From: Chlamydiae bacterium Ga0074140
GTDB lineage: Bacteria > Chlamydiota > Chlamydiia > Chlamydiales > Rhabdochlamydiaceae
Length of the DNA: 64,000 nt
Assembly (NCBI GenBank): GCA_001464115.1
Contig: LNES01000001.1
Coordinates: 1-64,000 of the forward strand
Reading direction: 5' to 3'
Shown: piece after piece, positions 16,071 to 24,716 of the stretch
Position numbering within the stretch: position 1 is the first letter of the stretch
How the letters are laid out: each line of letters starts with the position of its first letter
Made by a program: the position numbers and the translations under genes
Notes under the pieces: generated by a model
The model's input: only the letters and a program-made list of their open reading frames with translations
Told to the model about the DNA's origin: nothing
Databases searched by the model: none

Positions 16071-16967
16071 ATGTCTTCTCAACTTCTTAAAACTCCTCCA
16101 TCCTCTTCTTCTTTCTATTCGCAAAAAGATAGAATTGAGCGCGAAATCGCGAGGTGTATCAGCAGTTTCGGTGAGAAAAACAAGCTGCGCGATGCTGTGG
16201 AATACGCGTTAACAACTGGTGGAAAGCGGTTTCGGCCTGTGATCGTTTTTTTGATTGCTGAAGCTCTTCAAAATGGTCTGGATGTCTCCGATGCGGCTCT
16301 TTCTGTAGAGTTCTTCCACACAGCTTCTCTAATCGCGGATGACCTTCCCTCTATGGATAATGAAGAGGAGAGAAGAGGAAAACCCACAGTGCATAAAGTT
16401 TTTGGTGAGACGATCGCTCTTCTCTCTAGCTACGCACTCATCACGGCCGCCTTCGAGAGAATCCACAAGAATGCTCTTGTGATGCAGGAGGCGCCTCCTC
16501 CATTTTCCTCATATAGCGACCGTGCATGTGTGATTGCTCTGGAAAGCGCGGCGCGTTGTGCAGGTATTTTGGGTGCAACTGGCGGACAGTTTTTAGATCT
16601 TTTCCCTCCTGATCTCAGCTTGGAAACTGTCAAACAGGTGATCTTCAAAAAGACGGTGACTCTTTTTGAAGGATCTTTTGTCCTAGGATGGGTCTTTGGT
16701 GGAGGAGAAATTGCGGAGCTCGAGCAGGTTAAAAAAGCCGCCTATCATTTCGGCATGGCTTTTCAAATCGCAGATGACATCACCGATGTTTTGCGCGATG
16801 AGAAGAAGCAAAATGAGATGAATATCGTCCGGTTCATCGGCGAGGAGAGAGCTCGCCTCATCTTCCAAGAGGAGATGAGCAAGTTTAAACAAGCCTTGAT
16901 CCAGCTAAAACTGGATACCCCTTCTTTCGAGAAGCTGTGTGCTATGCTCGAAAAGCACGCCACCTAA
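16071..16967 (+). CDS. ispA: Polyprenyl diphosphate synthase (geranyl/farnesyl type)
   Basis: A trans-isoprenyl diphosphate synthase of 298 residues that makes farnesyl or geranylgeranyl diphosphate for undecaprenyl and quinone side chains. Seen motifs are GGKRFRPVIVFLIAEAL near residue 50, the first aspartate-rich region as ADDLPSMDNEEERRGKPT near residue 92, and the second as QIADDITD near residue 232. The FARM is DDxxxxD, as in bacterial enzymes with a two-residue insertion. It is 3 bp after the glmU-like gene and convergent with the F-box gene (5 bp apart). The length and motifs are normal. Confidence 0.92.
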   Translation: MSSQLLKTPPSSSSFYSQKDRIEREIARCISSFGEKNKLRDAVEYALTTGGKRFRPVIVFLIAEALQNGLDVSDAALSVEFFHTASLIADDLPSMDNEEERRGKPTVHKVFGETIALLSSYALITAAFERIHKNALVMQEAPPPFSSYSDRACVIALESAARCAGILGATGGQFLDLFPPDLSLETVKQVIFKKTVTLFEGSFVLGWVFGGGEIAELEQVKKAAYHFGMAFQIADDITDVLRDEKKQNEMNIVRFIGEERARLIFQEEMSKFKQALIQLKLDTPSFEKLCAMLEKHAT

Positions 16968-16972
16968 AATCA

Positions 16973-18196
16973 TTAGACATTTGTGGGAGAGGGGGTTCTT
17001 GCACGGACCGATGCGAAGTTAAACACGAGCAGTTGTGACATTTCGCCAATCTTTTGAACAAGAATGTAGAGCTTCCCATCGCCAAAATGCATCTCTTTGC
17101 GCCCTTCTATCTTGAGGGTATGCAAATGGGTTCTCTTGGATAGATCAAAGACGCGAAGCGCGTTGGTATTCAGTGTAAAGAGAATGTTTCTGAAATGTGC
17201 AAACCGGTGATTTCCGGTGATCAGGGTAATTCCGGCACTATCCTCTTTTTTTTGCATCGGCAGAAGTCTAAACTCAGCCTTTTCTTTCTTAATATCTTGG
17301 ACAAAGATCTCTTTTTGGATATTTCCCCAGACAAAAAGATCTTTTTCCAAATGGTAGATCTCATTGATCGAACCAACACTGGGTAGAGAGTTAATAAGCT
17401 GCTCTGGAGTTTTGGATGTTCGATCATAGACTCTTGCGCGTCCCTCATTATGAGAAACTAGAAGACACTTGTCGCTGATTCCTAAGGCACGAACAGCACC
17501 ATTTTTCGAACGAGAAAATAGCGACACTTTTCTCGAGGAGTTTAGATAAGACACATCACCTTGTTTCGATCCAAAATATAGGACGCCCTTATAGGCCTTC
17601 ATGGTAGAGACATCACATTCGTGTTGACTCGTTATTTTTTGAGCGACGAGATCGATTACATAGAGCATATTTCGCTGATCTTTCAACTGGCAGGCCACTG
17701 CGATCTGTCTCTCATCAATGGCTTCAATACGTGTAAAGCGAGCTACGTGAGTAAGGGCTTTAATCGTTGTTTCAACTTTATTGTTTTTTGTGTTGCGAAT
17801 CTCGATATTTGAGCCGACACCAATAAAAACCCTGTTCTTAAAGACGGTGAAGCAGCACTGATCGCTTTTGAGCTTTAGGGATTGAATAGTGGGTGTCCAT
17901 GTAGAGGTAGCAAAGCGGACTGTTTGTATCTCACGCCCGAGAACCTTCTTTAAACTTTGACCCCTGGGAGAGGGCAAGGAGGGAAGGATCTCATCGCGGA
18001 TTTTTTGTGTTCTTGCTGCCGTTACTTCTGCATTTCCTTGGTTCCAAGCTTTACAAACTGTACAGGCAGAAAAAAAGGCGTTTGGGCCTTCCAAAAAGCT
18101 GTAAACTTGGCGGATAAGAGGGGCGGACAGGTCTTGAAAAGGAGCCTTTGGGTCAGAAGAACCTACAATGGGCTGAAATTTTCCAATAGAACTCAT
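16973..18196 (-). CDS. F-box protein with beta-propeller-like repeats (candidate host-directed effector)
   Basis: The 407-residue protein has an N-terminal F-box-like motif at about residues 22-52: LSAPLIRQVYSFLEG followed by ACTVCKAWNQG, matching the L-P-x-I-x-x-I-x-x-L and V-C-K-x-W pattern. F-boxes bind Skp1 in eukaryotic SCF ubiquitin ligases. The remainder consists of repeated beta-blades with patterns such as VFKNRVFIGVGSNIEIRN, VLYFGSKQGDVSYLN, KCLLVSHNEGRARVYD and LFTLNTNALRVFDLS, like a WD40/quinoprotein propeller. The F-box-plus-propeller order is that of eukaryotic FBXW proteins. No signal peptide is seen, so export would need type III secretion. A perfect TATAAT lies 33 bp upstream. 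An effector role is inferred from architecture. Confidence 0.75.
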   Translation of the reverse strand: MSSIGKFQPIVGSSDPKAPFQDLSAPLIRQVYSFLEGPNAFFSACTVCKAWNQGNAEVTAARTQKIRDEILPSLPSPRGQSLKKVLGREIQTVRFATSTWTPTIQSLKLKSDQCCFTVFKNRVFIGVGSNIEIRNTKNNKVETTIKALTHVARFTRIEAIDERQIAVACQLKDQRNMLYVIDLVAQKITSQHECDVSTMKAYKGVLYFGSKQGDVSYLNSSRKVSLFSRSKNGAVRALGISDKCLLVSHNEGRARVYDRTSKTPEQLINSLPSVGSINEIYHLEKDLFVWGNIQKEIFVQDIKKEKAEFRLLPMQKKEDSAGITLITGNHRFAHFRNILFTLNTNALRVFDLSKRTHLHTLKIEGRKEMHFGDGKLYILVQKIGEMSQLLVFNFASVRARTPSPTNV

Positions 18197-18228
18197 TAGC
18201 AGGGCCTTTGTCTTGTTTAAAAGAAGAC

Positions 18229-18234
18229 ATTATA
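18229..18234 (-). promoter_or_regulatory. -10 box of the F-box gene
   Basis: TATAAT on the minus strand, perfect consensus, 33 bp before ATG 18196 and preceded by an A/T-rich tract. The -35 is not well defined. Confidence 0.5.
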
Positions 18235-18287
18235 CCCTGCTTTTTAATAAAAATAAATATAAAAACTACTTATTAGTAATCTTTATT

Positions 18288-19343
18288 TTAGACTTCTACA
18301 GCTTCTGCTTCAGCATCAGCGGTTTCCTTCTTAGGAAGGCCGCCCTTCTCCATAGCTGCGGCAAGCGTAAGCTTCTCAAGCTCATCACATAGCTTGGGGT
18401 TCTTTTTGAGCTCTTCGCGGGCGGCCTCTCTTCCTTGGCCAAGCCGCTGACCATTAAAGCTAAACCAGGTTCCCTTCTTTTCCAGGACGCCAAGATCGGC
18501 GCCGAGATCCAGAAGCGAGCCGATGCGTGAGATTCCTTCGTTGAAGAGGATATCAAACTCTGCGGTTTGGAAAGGAGGCGCCATCTTGTTTTTGACGACC
18601 TTCACCTTAACGCGGTTGCCGATATCGGTATTATCTGGTCCTTTGATGCTGCCAATGCGGCGAATATCCATCCGGATCGAGGAGTAGAATTTGAGAGCGC
18701 GGCCGCCTGTTGTTGTCTCAGGGTTGCCGAACATCACGCCAATCTTTTCGCGAATCTGGTTGATGAAGATGGCGCATGTATTACTCTTGGAGAGTGTGGA
18801 GGTGAGTTTTCGAAGCGCCTGGGACATGAGGCGCGCTTGGAGGCCCATGAAAGAGTCACCAATTTCACCTTCGAGCTCATTTTTTGGCACGAGAGCCGCG
18901 ACAGAGTCGATGACGATCACGTCAACGGCGTTTGAGCGCGCGAGCATCTCGGCGATATTGAGCGCTTCCTCTCCAGAATCGGGCTGAGAGATCATCAGCT
19001 CATCTAAGTTCACACCGATTTTTGCCGCATAAGAGGGATCCAGAGCATGTTCTGCGTCGATGTAAGCAGCAAGGCCACCATTCTTTTGTGCGCTGGCAAC
19101 GATGTGGGTTGCAAGTGTCGATTTGCCTGAAGATTCAGGGCCATAGATCTCGACGATTCTTCCTCTAGGGACACCGCCAATCCCGAGCGCAATGTCAAGA
19201 GCGATCGCTCCAGTTTTGATGACGCTAGGTTGGTTTGCTCTCGAATGCTTGCCGAGGGTCATGATCGACCCTTCGCCAAATTGCTTTTCAATGTGGCTAA
19301 TGGCGAGTTCTAGGGCTTTTTTCTTTGCGTTATCGCTGGACAT
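18288..19343 (-). CDS. recA: Recombinase A
   Basis: RecA forms filaments on single-stranded DNA and drives strand exchange. The 351 residues carry the Walker A motif GPESSGKST near residue 69, the Walker B region [14 protein letters not shown] near residue 141, loop L1 with [33 protein letters not shown] before loop L2, and a C-terminal acidic tail rich in A and E. The length is typical. The start ATG 19343 has a good ribosome site (AAAAGGAG, 7 bases upstream). A perfect -35 TTGACA is at 19395-19390. No LexA-type box was noticed, in line with chlamydiae lacking a classical SOS system. It is divergent from glk, with an inverted-repeat element between. Confidence 0.98.
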   Translation of the reverse strand: MSSDNAKKKALELAISHIEKQFGEGSIMTLGKHSRANQPSVIKTGAIALDIALGIGGVPRGRIVEIYGPESSGKSTLATHIVASAQKNGGLAAYIDAEHALDPSYAAKIGVNLDELMISQPDSGEEALNIAEMLARSNAVDVIVIDSVAALVPKNELEGEIGDSFMGLQARLMSQALRKLTSTLSKSNTCAIFINQIREKIGVMFGNPETTTGGRALKFYSSIRMDIRRIGSIKGPDNTDIGNRVKVKVVKNKMAPPFQTAEFDILFNEGISRIGSLLDLGADLGVLEKKGTWFSFNGQRLGQGREAAREELKKNPKLCDELEKLTLAAAMEKGGLPKKETADAEAEAVEV

Positions 19344-19389
19344 AGGCGGCTCCTTTTTTGTCCATTAGCTTCATCACAAAACTCTCTTC

Positions 19390-19395
19390 TGTCAA
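19390..19395 (-). promoter_or_regulatory. Candidate -35 box of recA
   Basis: TTGACA on the minus strand, 47 bp upstream of the recA start. The -10 at 17-19 bp spacing (AAGCTA or AGCTAA) is weak. Confidence 0.35.
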
Positions 19396-19435
19396 GCACA
19401 AACCGTCGGGTTTTTTGTAACGACGAGCAAAGATT

Positions 19436-19654
19436 CACCACAGAGGCACAGAGAACACAGAGGTTGCACAGAGAAAAGACACTTTTTTTGCGAAAGCAAA
19501 AAAAGTGGTTCTGCCTCTAAACGGAAGATAAGATTGTTTAAAATCTTCTTTTATTTGCCGCTTCGCGGCGGGAATATTCCTTTTTTGCAAGAGCAAAAAA
19601 GGAAGTTTTTTCTCGTCTCTGTGCAACCTCATCTTTCTCTGCGTCGCTGTGGTG
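19436..19654. repeat. Inverted-repeat element with internal tetraloop hairpins
   Basis: Two 39-bp arms (19436-19474 and 19616-19654) are inverted copies of each other with 32 of 39 positions identical; the outer word is CACCACAG. Inside are four small hairpins: a 12-bp stem CACTTTTTTTGC with a GAAA loop (19480-19507), AAGATT/AATCTT near 19531-19548, GCCGC-TTC-GCGGC (19557-19569), and a 12-bp stem TTCCTTTTTTGC with an AAGA loop (19577-19604). The arm sequence resembles the CACAGAGGCACAGAGAACACAGAG repeats found between genes of many unrelated bacteria (general knowledge, no search). A faint relative may lie at 39555-39576. The element fills the 366-bp recA-glk gap and extends the open frame of glk upstream without a plausible start. 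Confidence 0.75.
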
Positions 19655-19710
19655 GGTCTTTCCTTTACAAATCGGCGAAGTGCGGTATAACGGAAGAAAA
19701 ATGGAGGAAG

Positions 19711-20676
19711 ATGATTCTTGCGGGCGATATCGGTGCGACCAAGACCCACCTTGCACTTTTCGATGATGAGAAGATTGTGGTGGAGGAAAAATTCCTCAGC
19801 CATGAGTTTAAAACCCTCTCGCAAATCGTCTACCAGTTTTTGGAGAAGCATAAGCAAAAGGTGGGAAGAGCCTGTTTTGGAATTGCGGGCCCCGTAGAGG
19901 ATGGTCGTTGTCGCGCTACAAATCTTCCTTGGGTTGTGGATACTAAGGATCTGCACAAAGATCTTCAGATCGAAAAAGTCTTCCTCATCAATGATCTTGA
20001 GGCAACAGCGATCGGTCTTACCTGTCTTGAACCAGGAGAATTTGCCACCCTGAATGTGGGAAATAAGCAGAAGGGGCAAGGAGCGCTCATTGCCGCAGGG
20101 ACAGGACTCGGTGAAGCAGGGCTTCTGTGGGAGGGAGATAAATTAAAGGCTCTTCCGTCAGAAGGCGGGCATGCGGATTTCGCTCCACGGAATGAGGAGG
20201 AGATCGAGCTGTGGCACTTTCTTCGACCCCGCTTTGAGCATATCTCATACGAAAGACTTGTGTCGGGCCCTGGCATCTACAACCTCTATCGATTTCTCAT
20301 CGAGTCGGGAAAGGAAAAGGAGAGCGCTGCTATCAAAGAGAGACTTTTGAAAGAGGATCCTCCACGCGTGATCACAGATGCTGCGCTGAAAAAGAGCTGT
20401 AAGGCGTGCGTCCATACGATGGACTGGTTTGTCTCTCTTTACGGCGCAGAGGCGGGAAATCTTGCCCTCAAATTTCTTGCTCTCCATGGAGTCTACGTCG
20501 GCGGGGGCATCGCGCCCAAGATTTTACATCTGCTCAAAAAAGAGACCTTTATGCGCGCCTTTTGCAACAAGGGGCGCTTCTCTACCCTTCTCTCCAACAT
20601 CCCTGTGCATGTGGTGTTGAATGAAAATACAGCCCTGCTTGGCGCCGCGGCCTACGGAAGAAGTGCAGAGCGCTAA
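19711..20676 (+). CDS. glk: Glucokinase (E. coli Glk type)
   Basis: Glk phosphorylates glucose with ATP to glucose-6-phosphate. From ATG 19711 the product has 321 residues, the size of E. coli Glk, and begins MILAGDIGATKTHLALFDD with the phosphate-1 motif. Further on are CFGIAGPVEDGRC, LINDLEATAIGL (catalytic Asp in the ND pair), LIAAGTGLGEAGLLW, and LPSEGGHADFAP (the E-x-GH sugar-binding motif). A downstream GVYVGGGIAPKI completes the ASKHA fold. An in-frame extension to 19534 runs through the repeat element and is rejected; GGAGG lies just upstream of 19711. Chlamydiaceae import glucose-6-phosphate and lack this enzyme, so a free-glucose route points to an environmental chlamydia. Confidence 0.93.
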   Translation: MILAGDIGATKTHLALFDDEKIVVEEKFLSHEFKTLSQIVYQFLEKHKQKVGRACFGIAGPVEDGRCRATNLPWVVDTKDLHKDLQIEKVFLINDLEATAIGLTCLEPGEFATLNVGNKQKGQGALIAAGTGLGEAGLLWEGDKLKALPSEGGHADFAPRNEEEIELWHFLRPRFEHISYERLVSGPGIYNLYRFLIESGKEKESAAIKERLLKEDPPRVITDAALKKSCKACVHTMDWFVSLYGAEAGNLALKFLALHGVYVGGGIAPKILHLLKKETFMRAFCNKGRFSTLLSNIPVHVVLNENTALLGAAAYGRSAER

Positions 20677-20769
20677 GAGAAATGATGAACGAAGGAGCCG
20701 GATTTTTCCTTCCCTTCATTGAATTTCTCAAATGCCTAATAATCAGTATATTATGAATTAATTTAAATA

Positions 20770-20799
20770 TTGAATATCTATAATTGTTTGTAGTATAAT
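20770..20799 (+). promoter_or_regulatory. Promoter of the 500-residue orphan gene
   Basis: TTGAAT (20770-20775), an 18-bp spacer and a perfect TATAAT (20794-20799) in very AT-rich DNA. The -10 ends only 10 bp before ATG 20810, so the transcript would be leaderless or nearly so. No ribosome site is visible in front of the ATG. Confidence 0.5.
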
Positions 20800-20809
20800 A
20801 TTTTGAACT

Positions 20810-22312
20810 ATGACAGTTATAAAAGACAAAAAATCAGATCTTGTTTGTTCGAACTTTCTTCCAAGAGAGTTTGCGGAAACACCCGTAAAGGGCGATAATT
20901 CCACTCTATGGGATCTTGTCGTCAGTTATTTGCCTAAAGCGTTCGATACCCTAACACGAGGAATCAATAACGCGGCTTTTCGTGGCAAAGTTGTGGAAGC
21001 TCTTCCAATGTTTTCGAAGACCACGATTGTCGACGAGGTCTGTTCCTATCTAGATAACCGTGAAACGATGTTGGACATTCTCGCAGGGCTTCCCGAAAGC
21101 GATAGTCGAATCGCCTTTTTGATGGCGCGCATTGAAAATGGGCTATGGTTCGATCCATTGTTTGCGCGTGAAGATACAGACCTATATCTTCTTGAGGCGG
21201 TGCGAAGAGGACTTATCACGCAATATGAATTCTCCTCGCTCACACTTTTAATGATGGCAAGAAAAACCGCAAAGAGCAATCCGGTAATTATGCCGCTTCT
21301 TAGAGGAGATCAGATTGACGAGACGGCGGAGCAATTAATCAAAGAGAGTTTTCTGTTGAAAAAAGTCGAAGGGGTTTTTGATAAGCCAGCCCCGCTATTA
21401 ACAGAAGGTGAGTTTCAGGCTTTTATCAAGGAGTTGAGAAAATTTCCGCGCACGGAACAGATGATCTATCTCATTCCATTTACTGGAGAGAGAACGATTC
21501 TTCCTTTTATCAATAAATTGGGGTTAAATCTTTTTGGGAAGGTCACTTACCCTCATACCATCCGCTCAAATATTTTCGGCATTCCAGTAACGATACCAAT
21601 CCCTCATTCGATGATGGTGGCCCCCCTAGGTATGGTTCAAGCGTTTTTGAATGTCAAATTTGGAAGTGAAGCAGTGGAGCTTCTGCCGGCGATTGGTCCA
21701 ACCCCCTTCATTTCCGAGCTTAGAGAAAATGGACTCTATGGAACCCGAGTTGTGGGAATCGACAGTTCTATTTTGGATCAATTGACGGGCCTAACATTTC
21801 CCAATAAAGCAGACGGATTTGAGGCGCCTGGCGTCTATTTTACCTATCATGATGCTTGCTATCATGGTTACCTTGCTTCATCAATACCTCGTACACTAAG
21901 GAAGAGATTCATCTCATTTTTCGATTTTACGAAAGAGAAGCGAGCTCTTCTCACCAGCGATCAGGCCTCTTCTGCCGATAAAGATCTTTTCTTGCGCAAA
22001 TTAGGATTCAAGTTTGCTGACATGGAGCATGGGCTTTTTCGCCCCGAAATCGTCTCTGCTGCCTTTAAAACACCGAACATGCTCTCAGTTTTTTGGGATA
22101 ACTGTGCGGATCATATTCAAACGGCAGCTAAAGACAAACTCTGCCTTATTACCGATACGGTGAAAAAATGGCGTAAGGCTCTTGAAGATCACGAAATGTT
22201 TGGTGAAGAAGATCGGGAAGCAATCCGATCGGAAATCTTCCGATTGCAAGCAAGTCCGCGAGATCGGGATCTTCTGCGCGTACTTCAACTTATGAACTCG
22301 CCCACCGATTGA
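20810..22312 (+). CDS. Protein of unknown function, 500 residues
   Basis: I do not recognise this protein. It has no signal peptide. It is mostly alpha-helical by eye, with a hydrophobic stretch in the middle (about residues 255-290, VTIPIPHSMMVAPLGMVQAFL) that might be a membrane or buried segment. Segments of note are LPESDSRIAFLMARIENGLWFDP, VYFTYHDACYHGYLASSIPRTLRKRF near residue 345, and a charged C-terminal helical region. The HDACYHGYLASS stretch contains closely spaced His, Asp and Cys residues that could be a site. It has its own AT-rich promoter with no leader. Its 3' end overlaps the convergent NlpC/P60 gene by 23 bp. A lineage-specific effector or structural protein is possible but not shown. 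Confidence 0.7.
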   Translation: MTVIKDKKSDLVCSNFLPREFAETPVKGDNSTLWDLVVSYLPKAFDTLTRGINNAAFRGKVVEALPMFSKTTIVDEVCSYLDNRETMLDILAGLPESDSRIAFLMARIENGLWFDPLFAREDTDLYLLEAVRRGLITQYEFSSLTLLMMARKTAKSNPVIMPLLRGDQIDETAEQLIKESFLLKKVEGVFDKPAPLLTEGEFQAFIKELRKFPRTEQMIYLIPFTGERTILPFINKLGLNLFGKVTYPHTIRSNIFGIPVTIPIPHSMMVAPLGMVQAFLNVKFGSEAVELLPAIGPTPFISELRENGLYGTRVVGIDSSILDQLTGLTFPNKADGFEAPGVYFTYHDACYHGYLASSIPRTLRKRFISFFDFTKEKRALLTSDQASSADKDLFLRKLGFKFADMEHGLFRPEIVSAAFKTPNMLSVFWDNCADHIQTAAKDKLCLITDTVKKWRKALEDHEMFGEEDREAIRSEIFRLQASPRDRDLLRVLQLMNSPTD

Positions 22313-23066
22313 TCACAAATCCCGCGGCATCAGGTTGCCACTGACTGAGCGGGTTTTTTTTGTGAACTTCGAGGATCTCTTCCATTCTTGAAATAAAATT
22401 GCAAACGACCACGCCAAAGCCAGCGCGGCTTTCGATCGTTTGTTCTGGATTCAGAACAATCAGCACGTGCCCCTTCCAGACGATGATGTCAAGCGGCTTT
22501 ACAAGCCTTTGGATCTCCTGAGGAGATCTTCCGTGAATAGGCAGGCTCTTTCCAAAGGTGACGAGCTGAGAGGTGTTTCGGGGTGTGTAGCCATCTGTTG
22601 CAAGATAGAGAAGTCCTGAGCAGTCGAGGCCTTGAAAGGTCCAGGCGATGAGGGTCTTCTCGTCGAGAGCTTTTGCGGGGGGATAAAAATGGAGCATCTC
22701 GGGAATTCCTACCCAATTTCCTCCCCAGACGTAGGAGATACCGACCTGCTTTTGCAAGGTTTCTAAAATTTTTTCTGGGAGAGGGAGCGTGCTTTCCCGT
22801 TCGGGGGTCTCTTCACTTGCGGGAAGGAGAAAACGCTGGTCGACGAAGAGGTTGTCTCCAAGATAATCCTTTGTTTTGACGCGGAAGATGTACTCCTCGC
22901 ATTTTTCAAGGAGCTGGAACTTGGTTTGGGGGAGCGCGACCGTTTCTACGGCGCGCAGAAGTCCTTGTTCATCGAAAGGTAAACTACACCCATCATGCCC
23001 TCCAAAAATTTCATGAAAGTCGGGCGTGTTTAGAATCGGCGTAGGATACTTTGCAGTCGCGAACAT
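22290..23066 (-). CDS. NlpC/P60-family peptidoglycan hydrolase
   Basis: A 258-residue protein with a C-terminal NlpC/P60 cysteine peptidase domain. Around residue 110 is VGISYVWGGN, then FQGLDCSGLLYLATDGYTPRNTSQ near residue 150 with the catalytic cysteine in DCSG, and DIIVWKGHVLIVLNPEQTIES near residue 195 with the catalytic histidine in GHV. The N-terminal ~100 residues would form SH3-like domains. Such enzymes cut D-Glu to meso-DAP bonds. Chlamydia has one homologue that acts on its thin division-septum peptidoglycan. There is no obvious signal peptide at the ATG used (23066). It is divergent from oppA (42 bp) and convergent with the orphan gene. Confidence 0.85.
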   Translation of the reverse strand: MFATAKYPTPILNTPDFHEIFGGHDGCSLPFDEQGLLRAVETVALPQTKFQLLEKCEEYIFRVKTKDYLGDNLFVDQRFLLPASEETPERESTLPLPEKILETLQKQVGISYVWGGNWVGIPEMLHFYPPAKALDEKTLIAWTFQGLDCSGLLYLATDGYTPRNTSQLVTFGKSLPIHGRSPQEIQRLVKPLDIIVWKGHVLIVLNPEQTIESRAGFGVVVCNFISRMEEILEVHKKNPLSQWQPDAAGFVINRWASS

Positions 23067-23108
23067 GAGCCTATCCGAAAATTGCGAGGCTGGCTACACT
23101 CCACAGTT

Positions 23109-24716
23109 ATGAAGTGGCCTTCTCTGTTTCTCATTCTCACTCTGCTTGTTTCTTCTTGTCAACCCTCCTCGTCTCAGAAGGGACAGAGAGAGACGCAAAA
23201 ATTGCGGATAAATCTGGCATCGGAGCCTCAAACACTCGACCCACGCGCTGCGCGTGGGCTTAGCGACCTCACCCTGATGCGCATGTTTTTTGAAGGGCTT
23301 ACGCGCATTGGCAAAGAGGAGAAGCCCGAACTTGCGCTTGCTAGCAAGGTGGATATTTCCGAAGACCTAAAGACCTATACTTTTCATTTGAGAGCCGCTA
23401 ACTGGACAAACGGAGAGCCTGTAACTGCAGAAGATTTTGCGTATGCATGGAAGAAGATCCTCGATCCAAAATTTCCATCAGACTCTGCCTTTCAGCTTTA
23501 TGTGATTAAGAATGCAAAGGCCGTAAAACAAGCAACTGCTCCTATCGATGCTCTTGGGGTTCAGGTAGTGGATGCACAGACGCTGAAAGTTGAACTCGAG
23601 CAGCCGACTCCATACTTTTTGGAGCTTGTCGCATCACCCTGCTTTTTTCCTGTTCATAAGAAGACCGATGAGACAAATACGCACTGGATGGAAAACGCTT
23701 CAAGCTACGTATCCAATGGCCCCTTTTCTCTTGCCGAGTGGAAACATCAAAATTGCATTCTCGCCAAACGAAATCCCACCTACTGGGATTCTCAAGCGGT
23801 CGCCCTTTCGGAGATCGAGATGGTCATGGTCAAAGAGGAGACGGAGCTTAAGATGTTTGAAAAGCGTGAGCTCGATTGGGCCGGCTCTCCGCTCTCCGCA
23901 CTTCCTGTTGATGCACTCAGAGAACTCAAAAGCGGAAAGCACTTACATGTAAAACCGAGCCTCGGCACCTATTTTTTACGTGCCAATGTGGAAAAACCGC
24001 CTTTCGACAATCCGAAGATTCGCTGGGCTTTTGCTCTAGCGATCCACAGGCAGGCGATTGTCGAACATGTCACCCAAGGTAACCAGATACCAGCAACGAG
24101 CATTGTTCCGATTTCGATGCATCTCCAAAATGAGCCCTACTTTCAAGATGGAGATGTCGAGATGGCCCGCTCTCTCTTTAAAGCGATATTAAGCGAATTG
24201 AAGATCTCCAAGGAGGAGTTTCCTGAGGTTGTTCTTACCTACGCCATGAATGAGCGCAACCATCTGATTGCGCAGGCGCTTCAGCAACAGTGGTTCGAAG
24301 CTTTGGGCGTCCATGTGAGATTGGAGGGGATCGAGCGTAAGGTCTACTTCGATCGCCTATCCAAGAAGGATTATCAGCTCTCCTCAGGAAATTGGCTTGC
24401 TGATTTCAACGACCCGATCAACTTCCTAGAAGTTTTTAAATATAAGGCCACAGGTACAAACAACACCCAATGGGAAGATCCCAACTACACTGAGCTTTTG
24501 GATGATTCGATGCGTCTCAGCGATCTCGAAAAACGAAAGCAGATTCTAAGGCATAGTGAGAGGATCTTGATGGATGCGATGCCCGTTATCCCACTTTACC
24601 ACTACACCCTGCTCTACTTGAAAGATGATAAGTTGAAAGATGTCGTGCTCACCTCTATGGGTCAGGTCGACTTCAAATGGGTCCGTTTTGCGAGAGATTC
24701 TGAGGAGAAGAAATGA
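23109..24716 (+). CDS. oppA: Oligopeptide ABC transporter substrate-binding lipoprotein
   Basis: A family-5 extracellular solute-binding protein. From ATG 23109 it has 535 residues with a lipoprotein signal (MKWPSLFLILTLLVSSC), the cysteine at about residue 17 being the lipidation site. The mature part starts with LRINLASEPQTLDPRAARGLSD, and the SBP_bac_5 patterns FEGLTRIG, YTFHLRAANWTNGEPVTAEDFAYAWKK and NPTYWD follow in order. It would bind peptides for uptake by an Opp permease, which is not in the window. An upstream in-frame TTG (23082) is a less likely start. The next gene overlaps the stop by 4 bp (ATGA), so they are translationally coupled. Confidence 0.9.
   Translation: MKWPSLFLILTLLVSSCQPSSSQKGQRETQKLRINLASEPQTLDPRAARGLSDLTLMRMFFEGLTRIGKEEKPELALASKVDISEDLKTYTFHLRAANWTNGEPVTAEDFAYAWKKILDPKFPSDSAFQLYVIKNAKAVKQATAPIDALGVQVVDAQTLKVELEQPTPYFLELVASPCFFPVHKKTDETNTHWMENASSYVSNGPFSLAEWKHQNCILAKRNPTYWDSQAVALSEIEMVMVKEETELKMFEKRELDWAGSPLSALPVDALRELKSGKHLHVKPSLGTYFLRANVEKPPFDNPKIRWAFALAIHRQAIVEHVTQGNQIPATSIVPISMHLQNEPYFQDGDVEMARSLFKAILSELKISKEEFPEVVLTYAMNERNHLIAQALQQQWFEALGVHVRLEGIERKVYFDRLSKKDYQLSSGNWLADFNDPINFLEVFKYKATGTNNTQWEDPNYTELLDDSMRLSDLEKRKQILRHSERILMDAMPVIPLYHYTLLYLKDDKLKDVVLTSMGQVDFKWVRFARDSEEKK

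Noticed and set aside
19534..19710. N-terminal extension of glucokinase
   Set aside because: The extra 59 codons run through the inverted-repeat element; the family start MILAGDIGATKT is at 19711 with a ribosome site.
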